DNA of 7,606 nucleotides from Thermoleophilia bacterium (GTDB lineage Bacteria; Actinomycetota; Thermoleophilia; Gaiellales; Gaiellaceae). Numbering within the stretch: position 1 is the first letter of the stretch; each line of letters starts with the position of its first letter. The notes below the pieces were generated by a model. The model had not been told where the DNA came from, did no database searches, and worked only from the letters and a program-made list of their open reading frames with translations. Positions 1-5,018 of this stretch are shown one piece after another. A program made the translations under genes and the position numbers. Where the stretch lies: NCBI GenBank assembly GCA_025933895.1, contig JAICZB010000111.1:1-7606 (forward strand), read 5' to 3'.

Positions 1-140
1 GAACCCGGGCCGACAGCAAGGACACGGCCACGCTGCGGCTTCTCCTTCGCCGTGTCCGGAAGCACGATGCCGCTCGTCGTCGTCTCTTCCTCTTCGAGCA
101 CCTCGACGATCAAGCGGTCACCAAGCGGCTTCAGGTTCAT
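1..140 (-). CDS. groES: Co-chaperonin GroES (Cpn10), 5' part only
   Basis: Reading leftward from an ATG at 138-140, the first 46 residues begin MNLKPLGDRLIVEVLEEEET and end RVLAVGPG before the window edge cuts the gene. This is the conserved N-terminal half of GroES: the KPLGDR strand, then the mobile loop (about residues 20-36, with SGIVLPDTAKEKPQ) that contacts GroEL, then the start of the beta-barrel (GRVLAVGPG). The family is about 95-100 residues, so roughly half is missing. GroES caps the GroEL ring in the cytoplasm during ATP-driven protein folding; groEL commonly follows it but would lie outside the window. The start is well supported by an AGGAGG six bases upstream. Upstream lie a sigma-70-type promoter and two CIRCE operators, so HrcA heat-shock control is expected. 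Confidence 0.96.
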   Translation of the reverse strand, partial: MNLKPLGDRLIVEVLEEEETTTSGIVLPDTAKEKPQRGRVLAVGPG

Positions 141-146
141 GCAGAG

Positions 147-152
147 CCTCCT
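147..152 (-). promoter_or_regulatory. groES ribosome binding site
   Basis: On the minus strand a perfect AGGAGG lies six bases before the groES ATG. It fixes the start codon and predicts strong translation. Confidence 0.88.
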
Positions 153-173
153 GACTGCTCTCAGTGACAGTTC

Positions 174-200
174 CTGGCACTCTCCCCTCGAGAGTGCCGG
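174..200. promoter_or_regulatory. CIRCE element 1 (HrcA operator), proximal to groES
   Basis: CTGGCACTC, nine bases, then GAGTGCCGG. This matches the 9-9-9 CIRCE architecture (consensus TTAGCACTC-N9-GAGTGCTAA) that binds the heat-shock repressor HrcA. The two arms are inverted complements with one mismatch. Relative to the groES promoter it starts just downstream of the -10 box, so it covers the expected transcription start and early leader. The GGCACTC core, rather than AGCACTC, is a variation of the kind expected in high-GC genomes. Confidence 0.92.
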
Positions 201-204
201 AGGC

Positions 205-233
205 ATTGTAGAGCTGGCACTCGAGCCTCGCAA
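205..233 (-). promoter_or_regulatory. groES promoter (-35 TTGCGA, -10 TACAAT)
   Basis: On the minus strand, TTGCGA (228-233) and TACAAT (205-210) are separated by exactly 17 bases. They match 4/6 and 5/6 of the TTGACA/TATAAT consensus. The -35 box and spacer are overlapped by CIRCE element 2, and the expected start site falls at the edge of CIRCE element 1, so bound HrcA would block RNA polymerase at both ends. The promoter lies 65-93 bases upstream of the groES ATG. Confidence 0.8.
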
Positions 234-240
234 GTGCCAA
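214..240. promoter_or_regulatory. CIRCE element 2 (HrcA operator), distal to groES
   Basis: CTGGCACTC, nine bases, then AAGTGCCAA, again with the 9-9-9 spacing. The arms pair at 7 of 9 positions, so it is less symmetrical than the first copy. It begins exactly 40 bp from CIRCE element 1, close to four helical turns, and overlaps the -35 region and spacer of the groES promoter. It is also the copy nearer the divergent Nudix gene, whose start is only 27 bases away. Confidence 0.85.
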
Positions 241-267
241 CCGTCCGGCGGCTGCTAGAACCGGAGC

Positions 268-711
268 GTGCGGCGGGAGTTCTCGGCCGGAGGGGTGCTC
301 GTGCGGACGATCCGCGGCCGGGCGATGGTCGCCGCGATCCGTCCGCGCGGCCGCGAGCGGGTGTGGGCGCTGCCGAAGGGACACATCGATCCCGGCGAGT
401 CGGCGGCCGAGACCGCGATGCGCGAGGTGCGCGAGGAGACCGGGGTCGAGGGCCGAGTCGTCGAGAAGCTCGGCGACATCCGCTACGTCTACACCGCGAG
501 GTGGGAGGGCGAGGACGGCGAGCGGATCTTCAAGGTCGTGAGCTTCTTCCTCCTGCGTGCGGGCCGGGGGCGGATCGGCCAGATCGACGCGGAGATGCGG
601 ATCGAGGTCGCGGAGGCGAGCTGGCTGCCCCTCGACGAAGCGCCGCGCCGCCTGTCCTACGACGGCGAACGCAAGATGGCCGCGAAGGCTTTGGAGAGAA
701 TCAGCGCGTGA
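268..711 (+). CDS. Nudix hydrolase, MutT4-like
   Basis: A 147-residue single-domain Nudix protein. The Nudix box GX5EX7REUXEEXGU is complete at residues 38-60 (G38, E44, REVREETGV 52-60), supplying the glutamates that bind Mg2+ for attack on a nucleoside-diphosphate-linked substrate. The SAGGVLVR opening, WALPKGHIDPGES, the later EVAEASWLPLDEAPRRLSY and the basic end resemble mycobacterial MutT4 and related actinobacterial proteins, from memory of that family. The exact substrate (oxidised nucleotide, ADP-sugar, dinucleoside polyphosphate) cannot be read from sequence. The start is GTG: an in-frame TAG lies at 256-258 and the conserved strand begins within five residues. A GGAG sits only one base before it, too close for a normal ribosome binding site. 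It is the first gene of a tight operon and diverges from groES. Confidence 0.93.
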   Translation: MRREFSAGGVLVRTIRGRAMVAAIRPRGRERVWALPKGHIDPGESAAETAMREVREETGVEGRVVEKLGDIRYVYTARWEGEDGERIFKVVSFFLLRAGRGRIGQIDAEMRIEVAEASWLPLDEAPRRLSYDGERKMAAKALERISA

Positions 712-1472
712 CGGTCGTCGGCCTACTGCATCCCGGCGAGATGGGCTCGGCTGTCGGCGCGGCCCTGCGCGAGCGCGGCAAGACCGTCCTCTGGGCGTCC
801 GCCGGCCGCAGCCCGGCCACCGCCGAGCGGGCAGAGGCGGCCGGGCTCGAGGTCGCGAGCGACGTCGCCGAGCTCTGCCGCCGCTGCGAGATCCTGCTCT
901 CGGTCTGTCCGCCTCACGCCGCGGTCGACGTCGCGCGGGAAGCGGCCGGGTTCGCCGGGATCTATGTCGACGCGAACGCGATCTCGCCCGACACGGCGCG
1001 GACGATCGCGGCCCTCCAGGCGCGGTTCGTCGACGGCGGCATCGTCGGGCCGCCGCCGGAGCTGCCCGGCACGACCCGTCTCTACCTCTCCGGCGCCGAC
1101 GCAGAACACGTCGCCGAGCTGTTCGCGGGGACGAACGTCGAGCCGAAAGTCGTCTCCGCCGAGCCCGGCGCGGCCTCGGCCGTCAAGGCTGCTTACGCCG
1201 GCTGGACGAAGGGCAGCGCCGCGCTGCTCCTCACGGTGCGGGAGCTGGCGCGGGTAGAGGGCGTCGAGGACAGCTTGCTCGAGGAGTGGCGGCTGTCGCT
1301 GCCGGAGCTCGAGGAGCGTCTCGCCGGCGCCGAGCGCTCGTCGCGCCGCAAGGGCTGGCGCTGGATCGGCGAGATGGAGGAGATCGCCCGCAGCATGGAA
1401 GCGCAGAACCTCCCCGCCGGGTTCCACGAGGCGGCAGCCGAGGTCTTCCGCCGCGCCACCGCGGAGTCGTAG
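708..1472 (+). CDS. NAD(P)-binding 6-phosphogluconate dehydrogenase-like protein with DUF1932-type C-terminus
   Basis: 254 residues. The N-terminal Rossmann fold starts at once: VTVVGLLHPGEMGSAVGAAL (1-20), the beta-hydroxyacid dehydrogenase form of the dinucleotide-binding loop, followed by GRSPATAERA near residue 34, where an arginine after the second strand would favour NADPH. The C-terminal half, with AVKAAYAGWTKGSAALLL (about 158-175) and a long helical tail, resembles DUF1932 (from memory). The usual catalytic lysine appears kept as K160, but the Asn four residues later is Ala164, and the Ser of the usual DAPVSGG segment is replaced in DGGIVGPPP. It probably oxidises or reduces a small hydroxyacid or sugar acid; the substrate is unknown. 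The GTG start overlaps the Nudix TGA (GTGA), with GGAGAG nine bases upstream, so translation is probably coupled. Confidence 0.86.
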   Translation: MTVVGLLHPGEMGSAVGAALRERGKTVLWASAGRSPATAERAEAAGLEVASDVAELCRRCEILLSVCPPHAAVDVAREAAGFAGIYVDANAISPDTARTIAALQARFVDGGIVGPPPELPGTTRLYLSGADAEHVAELFAGTNVEPKVVSAEPGAASAVKAAYAGWTKGSAALLLTVRELARVEGVEDSLLEEWRLSLPELEERLAGAERSSRRKGWRWIGEMEEIARSMEAQNLPAGFHEAAAEVFRRATAES

Positions 1473-1475
1473 CCG

Positions 1476-2543
1476 GTGGCGGAAGCCCTCTCCAGCGCGG
1501 ACTACGAGCGGCTGGCCGAGGAGCGGCTCGAGCCGGGGCCGTGGGCGTACCTCGCCGGCGGATCCAGCGACGAGTGGACGCTGCGCGAGAACCGTGCAGC
1601 CTTCGCGCGCTGGACGTTCCGGCCCCGCGTCCTCTGCGACGTGTCCGATATCTCGACGGCGACGACGGTGCTCGGGACGGCCGTCGAGCTTCCGGTCGTC
1701 GTCGCGCCGGTGGCCTACCAGCAGCTCTACCACCCGGACGGCGAGTGCGCGACGGCGCGGGCCGCCGCAGCTGCCGGCGTGGCAATGGCCGTCTCGACGT
1801 TCTCGACCCGCTCGCACGAGGAGATCGCGGCCGCCGCGCCGGGGATCGTGCAGTGGTGCCAGCTCTACGTCTTCCAGGACCGCGGGGTCACGCGCGAGCA
1901 CCTGGCGGACGCTGCGGACGCCGGCTGCAGCGCAGTCGTCCTCACCGTCGATACGCCGCGCCTCGCGCAGCGGGAGCGCGACCTCCGCGTCGGCTTCGAG
2001 ATTCCCTCCGACCTGCCGCTCCCCTACGCCCGGGCCGCGATCGGCACCGAGGCCCAGAACCCGGCCGATCAGTTCGCGCTGCTCGACGCCTCGGTCTCCT
2101 GGCGCGATCTCGAGTGGATCGCCGGCGAAGGACGGCTGCCTGTCGTCCTGAAGGGAATCGTCACGGCCGAGGACGCCGAGCTCGCCGTCGAGCACGGAGC
2201 GGCGGCGATCGTCGTCTCGAACCACGGCGGCCGCCAGCTCGACGGCGTTCCGGCAACGCTCGACGCGCTGCCGGAGGTGGTCGAGGCGGTCGCCGGCCGG
2301 GTGGAGGTCTATCTCGACGGGGGCATCCGGCGCGGCGCGGACGTCGCCAAGGCGCTCGCGCTCGGCGCAAGAGCCGTGCTCGCCGGCCGGGCTCCGGTCT
2401 TCGGGCTCGCCGCCGCGGGCGAGGACGGCGTCCGGCACGTCCTCGAGCTCCTGCGGGACGAGCTCGCACTCGCGCTGTGCCTCCTCGGCTGCACGTCGCC
2501 CGACGAGCTCACGCGCGCGCACGTCCAACGATCCGCGTCGTAG
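1476..2543 (+). CDS. FMN-dependent alpha-hydroxy-acid oxidase or dehydrogenase (glycolate/lactate oxidase family)
   Basis: 355 residues, the normal length for this TIM-barrel family (glycolate oxidase, lactate oxidase and monooxygenase, mandelate dehydrogenase). Expected active-site residues align with spinach glycolate oxidase: Tyr25 in YLAGGSSDEWTL, Tyr131 in QLYVF, Asp159 in TVDTP, Arg166, Lys226 in VLKGI, and His250 and Arg253 in SNHGGRQLDG. The FMN phosphate region YLDGGIRRGADV and ALGARAVLAGRAPVFG follows. The enzyme would oxidise a 2-hydroxyacid to the 2-oxoacid through FMN, passing electrons to oxygen or another acceptor; which acid is not decidable here. There is no signal peptide or membrane segment, so it is cytosolic. 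The GTG start is three bases after the previous stop, with GGAG nine bases upstream. A mycofactocin-type role is unsupported because no such partner genes are visible. Confidence 0.93.
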   Translation: MAEALSSADYERLAEERLEPGPWAYLAGGSSDEWTLRENRAAFARWTFRPRVLCDVSDISTATTVLGTAVELPVVVAPVAYQQLYHPDGECATARAAAAAGVAMAVSTFSTRSHEEIAAAAPGIVQWCQLYVFQDRGVTREHLADAADAGCSAVVLTVDTPRLAQRERDLRVGFEIPSDLPLPYARAAIGTEAQNPADQFALLDASVSWRDLEWIAGEGRLPVVLKGIVTAEDAELAVEHGAAAIVVSNHGGRQLDGVPATLDALPEVVEAVAGRVEVYLDGGIRRGADVAKALALGARAVLAGRAPVFGLAAAGEDGVRHVLELLRDELALALCLLGCTSPDELTRAHVQRSAS

Positions 2544-2563
2544 CTGGCAGACTCCCGCCCACG

Positions 2564-2950
2564 GTGTACGCCCTCAACTTCTACTCGCCGCTCGTCGCCG
2601 ACCAGCTGCGATCCGGACGGAAGTCGGCCACGATCCGCCTCGGCGACAAATCCGGCAAGTACAAGAAGGGGATGGTCGTGCGCGTGCTCTGCGGCGTCCG
2701 CTTCAGTCCGCGGGAGCACGTCTTCGATGCGGTGATCGACAAGGTCGAGGTGAAGACGCTCGGCGAGCTGTCGCCGCGAGAGATCGAGCACGACAACCCG
2801 GAGATTCGCCGCACCGACGAGATGGGGAACTTCCTCGGCCAGCTCTACAACCGCGAGGTCGGCGCGGACGACCTCGTCACGGTCATCCGCTTCTCGCAGA
2901 TCATGAGCGGGCCGGTCGTGCCCGGCTTCCGCGAGAACGAGATCTTCTAG
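2564..2950 (+). CDS. ASCH-domain protein (PUA-like fold)
   Basis: 128 residues forming one ASCH (ASC-1 homology) domain. The signature loop GRKSATIRLGDKSGKYKKG (18-36) is followed by beta-strands (MVVRVLCGVRF), an ELSPREIEHDNPE helix (68-80) and a final LVTVIRFSQI strand. ASCH domains have a PUA-like fold that binds RNA or modified nucleosides. From memory, the E. coli YqfB ASCH enzyme hydrolyses N4-acetylcytidine with a Lys and a Thr in the same GRKxxTIR loop and a downstream Glu; K20 and T23 are present here, with E75 or D77 as acid candidate. The activity is therefore possible but not shown. The GTG start lies 20 bases after the oxidase stop with no convincing Shine-Dalgarno, so translational coupling is likely. 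Its last 50 bases overlap the end of the opposing TetR gene. Confidence 0.87.
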   Translation: MYALNFYSPLVADQLRSGRKSATIRLGDKSGKYKKGMVVRVLCGVRFSPREHVFDAVIDKVEVKTLGELSPREIEHDNPEIRRTDEMGNFLGQLYNREVGADDLVTVIRFSQIMSGPVVPGFRENEIF

Positions 2951-3497
2951 CCGCCGCCAGCTCCACGAGCTCGGCGGCAAGCTCGGTCGCCTCCTCGTCT
3001 CCAAGTGGTGCGAGCGAACGCCAGGAGTGGAAGTCGGTGACGAGCTGGATCGCGGCCTCGACGCGGCGGCTCCGCCCGGCCCGCTCCGCCAGCACGGCCC
3101 GAACACCGGCCATGTACGCACCGAACCCAGGCTCGATCACCCCGCGCAGCGACGGCAGGACCTCCGCGTCCCGCAGGACATTCGCGGTCATCGGCTCGGT
3201 CGCGCGGTACCAGGCATAGAGCTCCCTCAGCCCCTGCCGCAGATCCGTCCAGCCCGCAGGGTCGGGCGGCGGATGCAGTGCGCGCCAGTGGGCCGAGCAC
3301 GCCGCGAAGAGCGCTGCGTCGTCGGGGAAGTGGTTGTAAACGGTGCGCCGCTGCACGCCCGCGCGGCGGGCGACCTCGGTGATCGAGGTCGCCGCCGGGC
3401 CGCGCTCCAGATGCAGCCGGGAGGTGGCTTCGACGATGCGCCGCCGCGTGTCCTCCACTTGTTCCGCCCGTTGCCTGAGCTCGTACTTTCTCGCCAT
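2901..3497 (-). CDS. TetR/AcrR-family transcriptional regulator
   Basis: 198 residues. The N-terminal DNA-binding domain (about 14-62) has the TetR layout: helix 1 EDTRRRIVEAT, then the helix-turn-helix ITEVARRAGVQRRTVYNHF and the following DDAALFAACSAHW. The rest is an all-helical ligand and dimerisation domain, typical in length but too divergent to predict a ligand. The last residues (ARRSRSRGSRARPARS) are Arg/Ser-rich and look like an unstructured tail produced by reading into the antisense of the ASCH gene. The ATG start fits the family; only a weak AAAGCG-type ribosome binding site precedes it. It is transcribed divergently from the cupin gene, with 71 bases between the starts holding several palindromes. 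The usual arrangement would be repression of itself and the cupin gene, relieved by a small molecule. Confidence 0.93.
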   Translation of the reverse strand: MARKYELRQRAEQVEDTRRRIVEATSRLHLERGPAATSITEVARRAGVQRRTVYNHFPDDAALFAACSAHWRALHPPPDPAGWTDLRQGLRELYAWYRATEPMTANVLRDAEVLPSLRGVIEPGFGAYMAGVRAVLAERAGRSRRVEAAIQLVTDFHSWRSLAPLGDEEATELAAELVELAAARRSRSRGSRARPARS

Positions 3498-3502
3498 TTC
3501 GC

Positions 3503-3532
3503 TTTACAGAGTGTACACCGATCTGCTATAGC
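3503..3532 (+). promoter_or_regulatory. Candidate promoter of the cupin gene
   Basis: TTTACA (3503-3508, 5/6 to TTGACA) and TATAGC (3527-3532, 4/6 to TATAAT) are separated by 18 bases. Transcription would start near 3538-3540, inside the inverted repeat at 3533-3557, so a bound regulator would block initiation. Other TATA-like hexamers nearby (3538-3543, 3549-3554) make the exact -10 uncertain. Confidence 0.4.
3511..3518. promoter_or_regulatory. GTGTACAC palindrome in the TetR-cupin spacer
   Basis: A perfect 8-bp palindrome, GTGTACAC, lies 13 bases upstream of the tetR ATG and between the candidate -35 and -10 boxes of the cupin promoter. It could be a second regulator site or chance; the half-site differs from the GCTATA set nearby. 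Confidence 0.3.
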
Positions 3533-3541
3533 TTGGCTATA
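3525..3541. repeat. Overlapping GCTATA half-sites next to the main operator
   Basis: GCTATAGC (3525-3532) is a perfect 8-bp palindrome. Its TATAGC also pairs with GCTATA at 3536-3541 across a TTG spacer. The same GCTATA half-site is used by the larger inverted repeat at 3533-3557, so the spacer has a graded array of half-sites. This would permit more than one bound dimer, or competing registers. Confidence 0.5.
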
Positions 3542-3557
3542 CGGCATGTATAGCGAA
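3533..3557. promoter_or_regulatory. Putative TetR operator, 25-bp inverted repeat
   Basis: GCTATAC (3536-3542), GGCAT, then GTATAGC (3548-3554) is a perfect 7-bp inverted repeat with a 5-bp spacer. It extends to 10-bp arms with one mismatch (TTGGCTATAC against GTATAGCGAA). Size, symmetry and position between divergent tetR and cupin starts fit a TetR-family operator. It ends at the edge of the cupin ribosome binding site, so binding would cover the transcription start of that gene. Binding by this particular regulator is inferred. Confidence 0.7.
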
Positions 3558-3562
3558 AGGAG
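3556..3562 (+). promoter_or_regulatory. Cupin gene ribosome binding site
   Basis: AAAGGAG six bases before the ATG at 3569, the best plus-strand Shine-Dalgarno in the window. It fixes the start and slightly overlaps the outer edge of the operator repeat. Confidence 0.85.
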
Positions 3563-3568
3563 TACGGG

Positions 3569-4021
3569 ATGAACGACGTCGTCTACCTCTTCGATCTCGG
3601 GACGCGCTACCTCGTCGAAGGAGACCCCTTCGCGCTCGTCGAGCACACGTTGCCGCCACGCGCGCTCGGCTCTCCCCTGCACCGGCACGCGAACGAGGAC
3701 GAGTACTCGTACGTCCTCGAGGGTCGCCTGGGCGCACAGCTCGGCGGCAGCGTGGTCGAGGCGGGGCCGGGCGAGCTCGTGCAGAAGCCGCGCGGGCAGG
3801 AGCACGCGTTCTGGAACGCCGGCGACGAGCCGCTGCGCTTCCTCGAGATCATCTCGCCGGGTGGCTTCGCGCAGTACTTCCGCGAGCTCGCACCCGTACT
3901 CGCCGCCGCAGACCACGACGGCGCGCAGGAGATCGCGGCCCGCTACGAGCTGGAGATCGACTTCTCGACGATCCCGTTGCTCGCGGAGCGACACGGCCTC
4001 AACGTCGAGGTGCCCGCCTGA
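3569..4021 (+). CDS. Single-domain cupin protein, probably metal-binding
   Basis: 150 residues with one beta-barrel cupin domain. Motif 1 is GSPLHRHANEDEYSYVLEG (34-52), with H38, H40 and E45 as metal ligands. Motif 2 is PRGQEHAFWN (74-83), with H79 as the fourth ligand. All four ligands are present, so an active metallo-cupin (Fe, Mn or similar) is likely. The C-terminal 50 or so residues (YFRELAPVL onward) form a helical extension such as is found in quercetinase-like and other small cupins. Function within the superfamily (dioxygenase, isomerase, ligand-binding) cannot be told. It has a strong ribosome binding site and a divergent TetR regulator, suggesting an inducible response to a small molecule. 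Its last 23 bases overlap the end of the opposing zinc-ribbon gene. Confidence 0.92.
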   Translation: MNDVVYLFDLGTRYLVEGDPFALVEHTLPPRALGSPLHRHANEDEYSYVLEGRLGAQLGGSVVEAGPGELVQKPRGQEHAFWNAGDEPLRFLEIISPGGFAQYFRELAPVLAAADHDGAQEIAARYELEIDFSTIPLLAERHGLNVEVPA

Positions 4022-4280
4022 TCCTCGAGCCGAAGAGCTCGTTCGGGCGCACGGGCTCGCCGCACTCCTCGCAGTCGACGACGGCGAGCGACGAGAACGG
4101 CGCGGCGCACGACGGGCAGCGGTGCAGCACCTCACCGCCGCACTGCGGGCAGGTGGCGGGCACCTGCGCCTCGAACTCCTCGAACCAGCGGCGTGCCGCG
4201 CCGCAACCGAGGCAGAATGCGACCCAGTCTCCGAGGACCTTCCGACGCTCCTCCCGCAACCAGTCCGCCGCCTTCGACAC
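3999..4280 (-). CDS. Small zinc-ribbon protein with four CxxC motifs
   Basis: 93 residues with a basic N-terminal helix (SKAADWLREERRKVLG) and four CxxC pairs: C23/C26, C44/C47, C55/C58 and C70/C73, the expected ligands of two Zn2+ ions in a double zinc ribbon. Between them run an aromatic stretch (RRWFEEFE) and a conserved-looking tail CEECGEPVRPNELFGSRIRR. The layout recalls the uncharacterised DUF2321-type proteins, but the match is from memory. No function can be assigned; such ribbons usually mediate protein or nucleic-acid contacts. The regular cysteine spacing argues for a real gene rather than an antisense shadow. The start is GTG at 4278-4280 with AAGG seven bases upstream on the minus strand. 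Its 5' end lies only 15 bases from the first canonical start of the divergent esterase, and its 3' end overlaps the cupin gene by 23 bases. Confidence 0.75.
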   Translation of the reverse strand: MSKAADWLREERRKVLGDWVAFCLGCGAARRWFEEFEAQVPATCPQCGGEVLHRCPSCAAPFSSLAVVDCEECGEPVRPNELFGSRIRRAPRR

Positions 4281-4295
4281 GTCCTGACCTTAGCC

Positions 4296-5018
4296 GTGGT
4301 CGCGGTGCTGGTCACCGGGTGCGGCGGCGCGCGCTACCACTCGACGCGCGGCGCACGGCTCGTCAGGTTCACGCTCCATAGCCGGCTGACGAACCGGAAC
4401 CTCCATGAGGTCCTCGTCGTGCCGAAGCTGCACGGAGACTGGCTCATCGTCTTGTTGCACGGGAAGAGCGGGAGCCCGTCGCAGTTCCTGAGCCAGCCGT
4501 TCTTCGACACGCTGGCGGCGCTCAGACGCCACGCGCCCAGCGTGCTCCTCCTCGACGGCGGCGACGACAGCTACTGGCACGACCGCGCCGACGGCGCCTG
4601 GGGATCGATGGTTCTGCGTGAGGCGATTCCCGCAGGTGTGAAGCGCACGCACGACGGGAGGATCGCACTCGGAGGCATCTCGATGGGCGGCTACAGCGCG
4701 CTTCTGCTTGCCTCGCGGAACCGCTCCTACTGCGCGGTCGGCGTGCAGTCGCCGGCGCTGTGGCTCAGCCCCGGCGCTGCCGCGCCGGGTGCCTTCGACG
4801 ACGCGGCGGACTACGAGCGCAACGACGTCTTCCGGCTACGCCCGCCCCGTCCGCTCTGGATCGACCTCGGCGCGAGCGACCCCTTTCATGACGCCACTCT
4901 CGCCTATGCGCGGTATGCCGGCATTCATGCGCACGTCTCGCCCGGCGGACACGATGTCGGCTTCTGGGACGCCCACATGCCGCAGTTCCTACGCTTCTTC
5001 GCACGTGCCTGCGCCTGA
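4296..5018 (+). CDS. Putative lipoprotein esterase (esterase D / PF00756-like alpha/beta hydrolase), start uncertain
   Basis: An alpha/beta hydrolase: the LLHGKSG loop after the first strands, LLLDGGDDSYWHD and LREAIP typical of the esterase D/antigen 85 family, and the nucleophile elbow GISMGGYSALLLA (Ser codon 4680-4682). The acid is in GASDPF (Asp codon 4878-4880) and the histidine in PGGHDVGFWD (codon 4950-4952), so the triad is complete. It probably cleaves esters of small or acylated substrates. A lipobox, VAVLVTGC with Cys at 4320-4322, follows a hydrophobic run, suggesting a membrane-anchored lipoprotein outside the cell. However, the first canonical start (GTG 4296) leaves just eight residues before that Cys, too short for a signal peptide. 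CTG at 4284 gives twelve, and the basic RRLRH that would suit an n-region lies before any usable start codon. The 3' end overlaps the deaminase gene. Confidence 0.82.
   Translation: MVAVLVTGCGGARYHSTRGARLVRFTLHSRLTNRNLHEVLVVPKLHGDWLIVLLHGKSGSPSQFLSQPFFDTLAALRRHAPSVLLLDGGDDSYWHDRADGAWGSMVLREAIPAGVKRTHDGRIALGGISMGGYSALLLASRNRSYCAVGVQSPALWLSPGAAAPGAFDDAADYERNDVFRLRPPRPLWIDLGASDPFHDATLAYARYAGIHAHVSPGGHDVGFWDAHMPQFLRFFARACA

Noticed and set aside
723..2528. Very long open frame on the minus strand opposite the dehydrogenase and oxidase genes.
   Set aside because: Its protein is Arg/Asp/Glu-rich without any recognisable domain, while the plus strand carries two complete, motif-bearing enzymes. High GC with few stop codons explains it.
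3546..3572. Eight-codon frame (MYSERSTG) whose TGA overlaps the cupin ATG, a possible leader peptide.
   Set aside because: Its ATG lies within the operator repeat and has no ribosome binding site of its own, and the AAAGGAG inside it is clearly that of the cupin gene.
4025..4041. Short hairpin (CGAGC, six-base loop, GCTCG) just past the cupin stop as a terminator.
   Set aside because: A stem of only five pairs without a T-run, located in the coding sequence of the zinc-ribbon gene; probably chance in GC-rich DNA.
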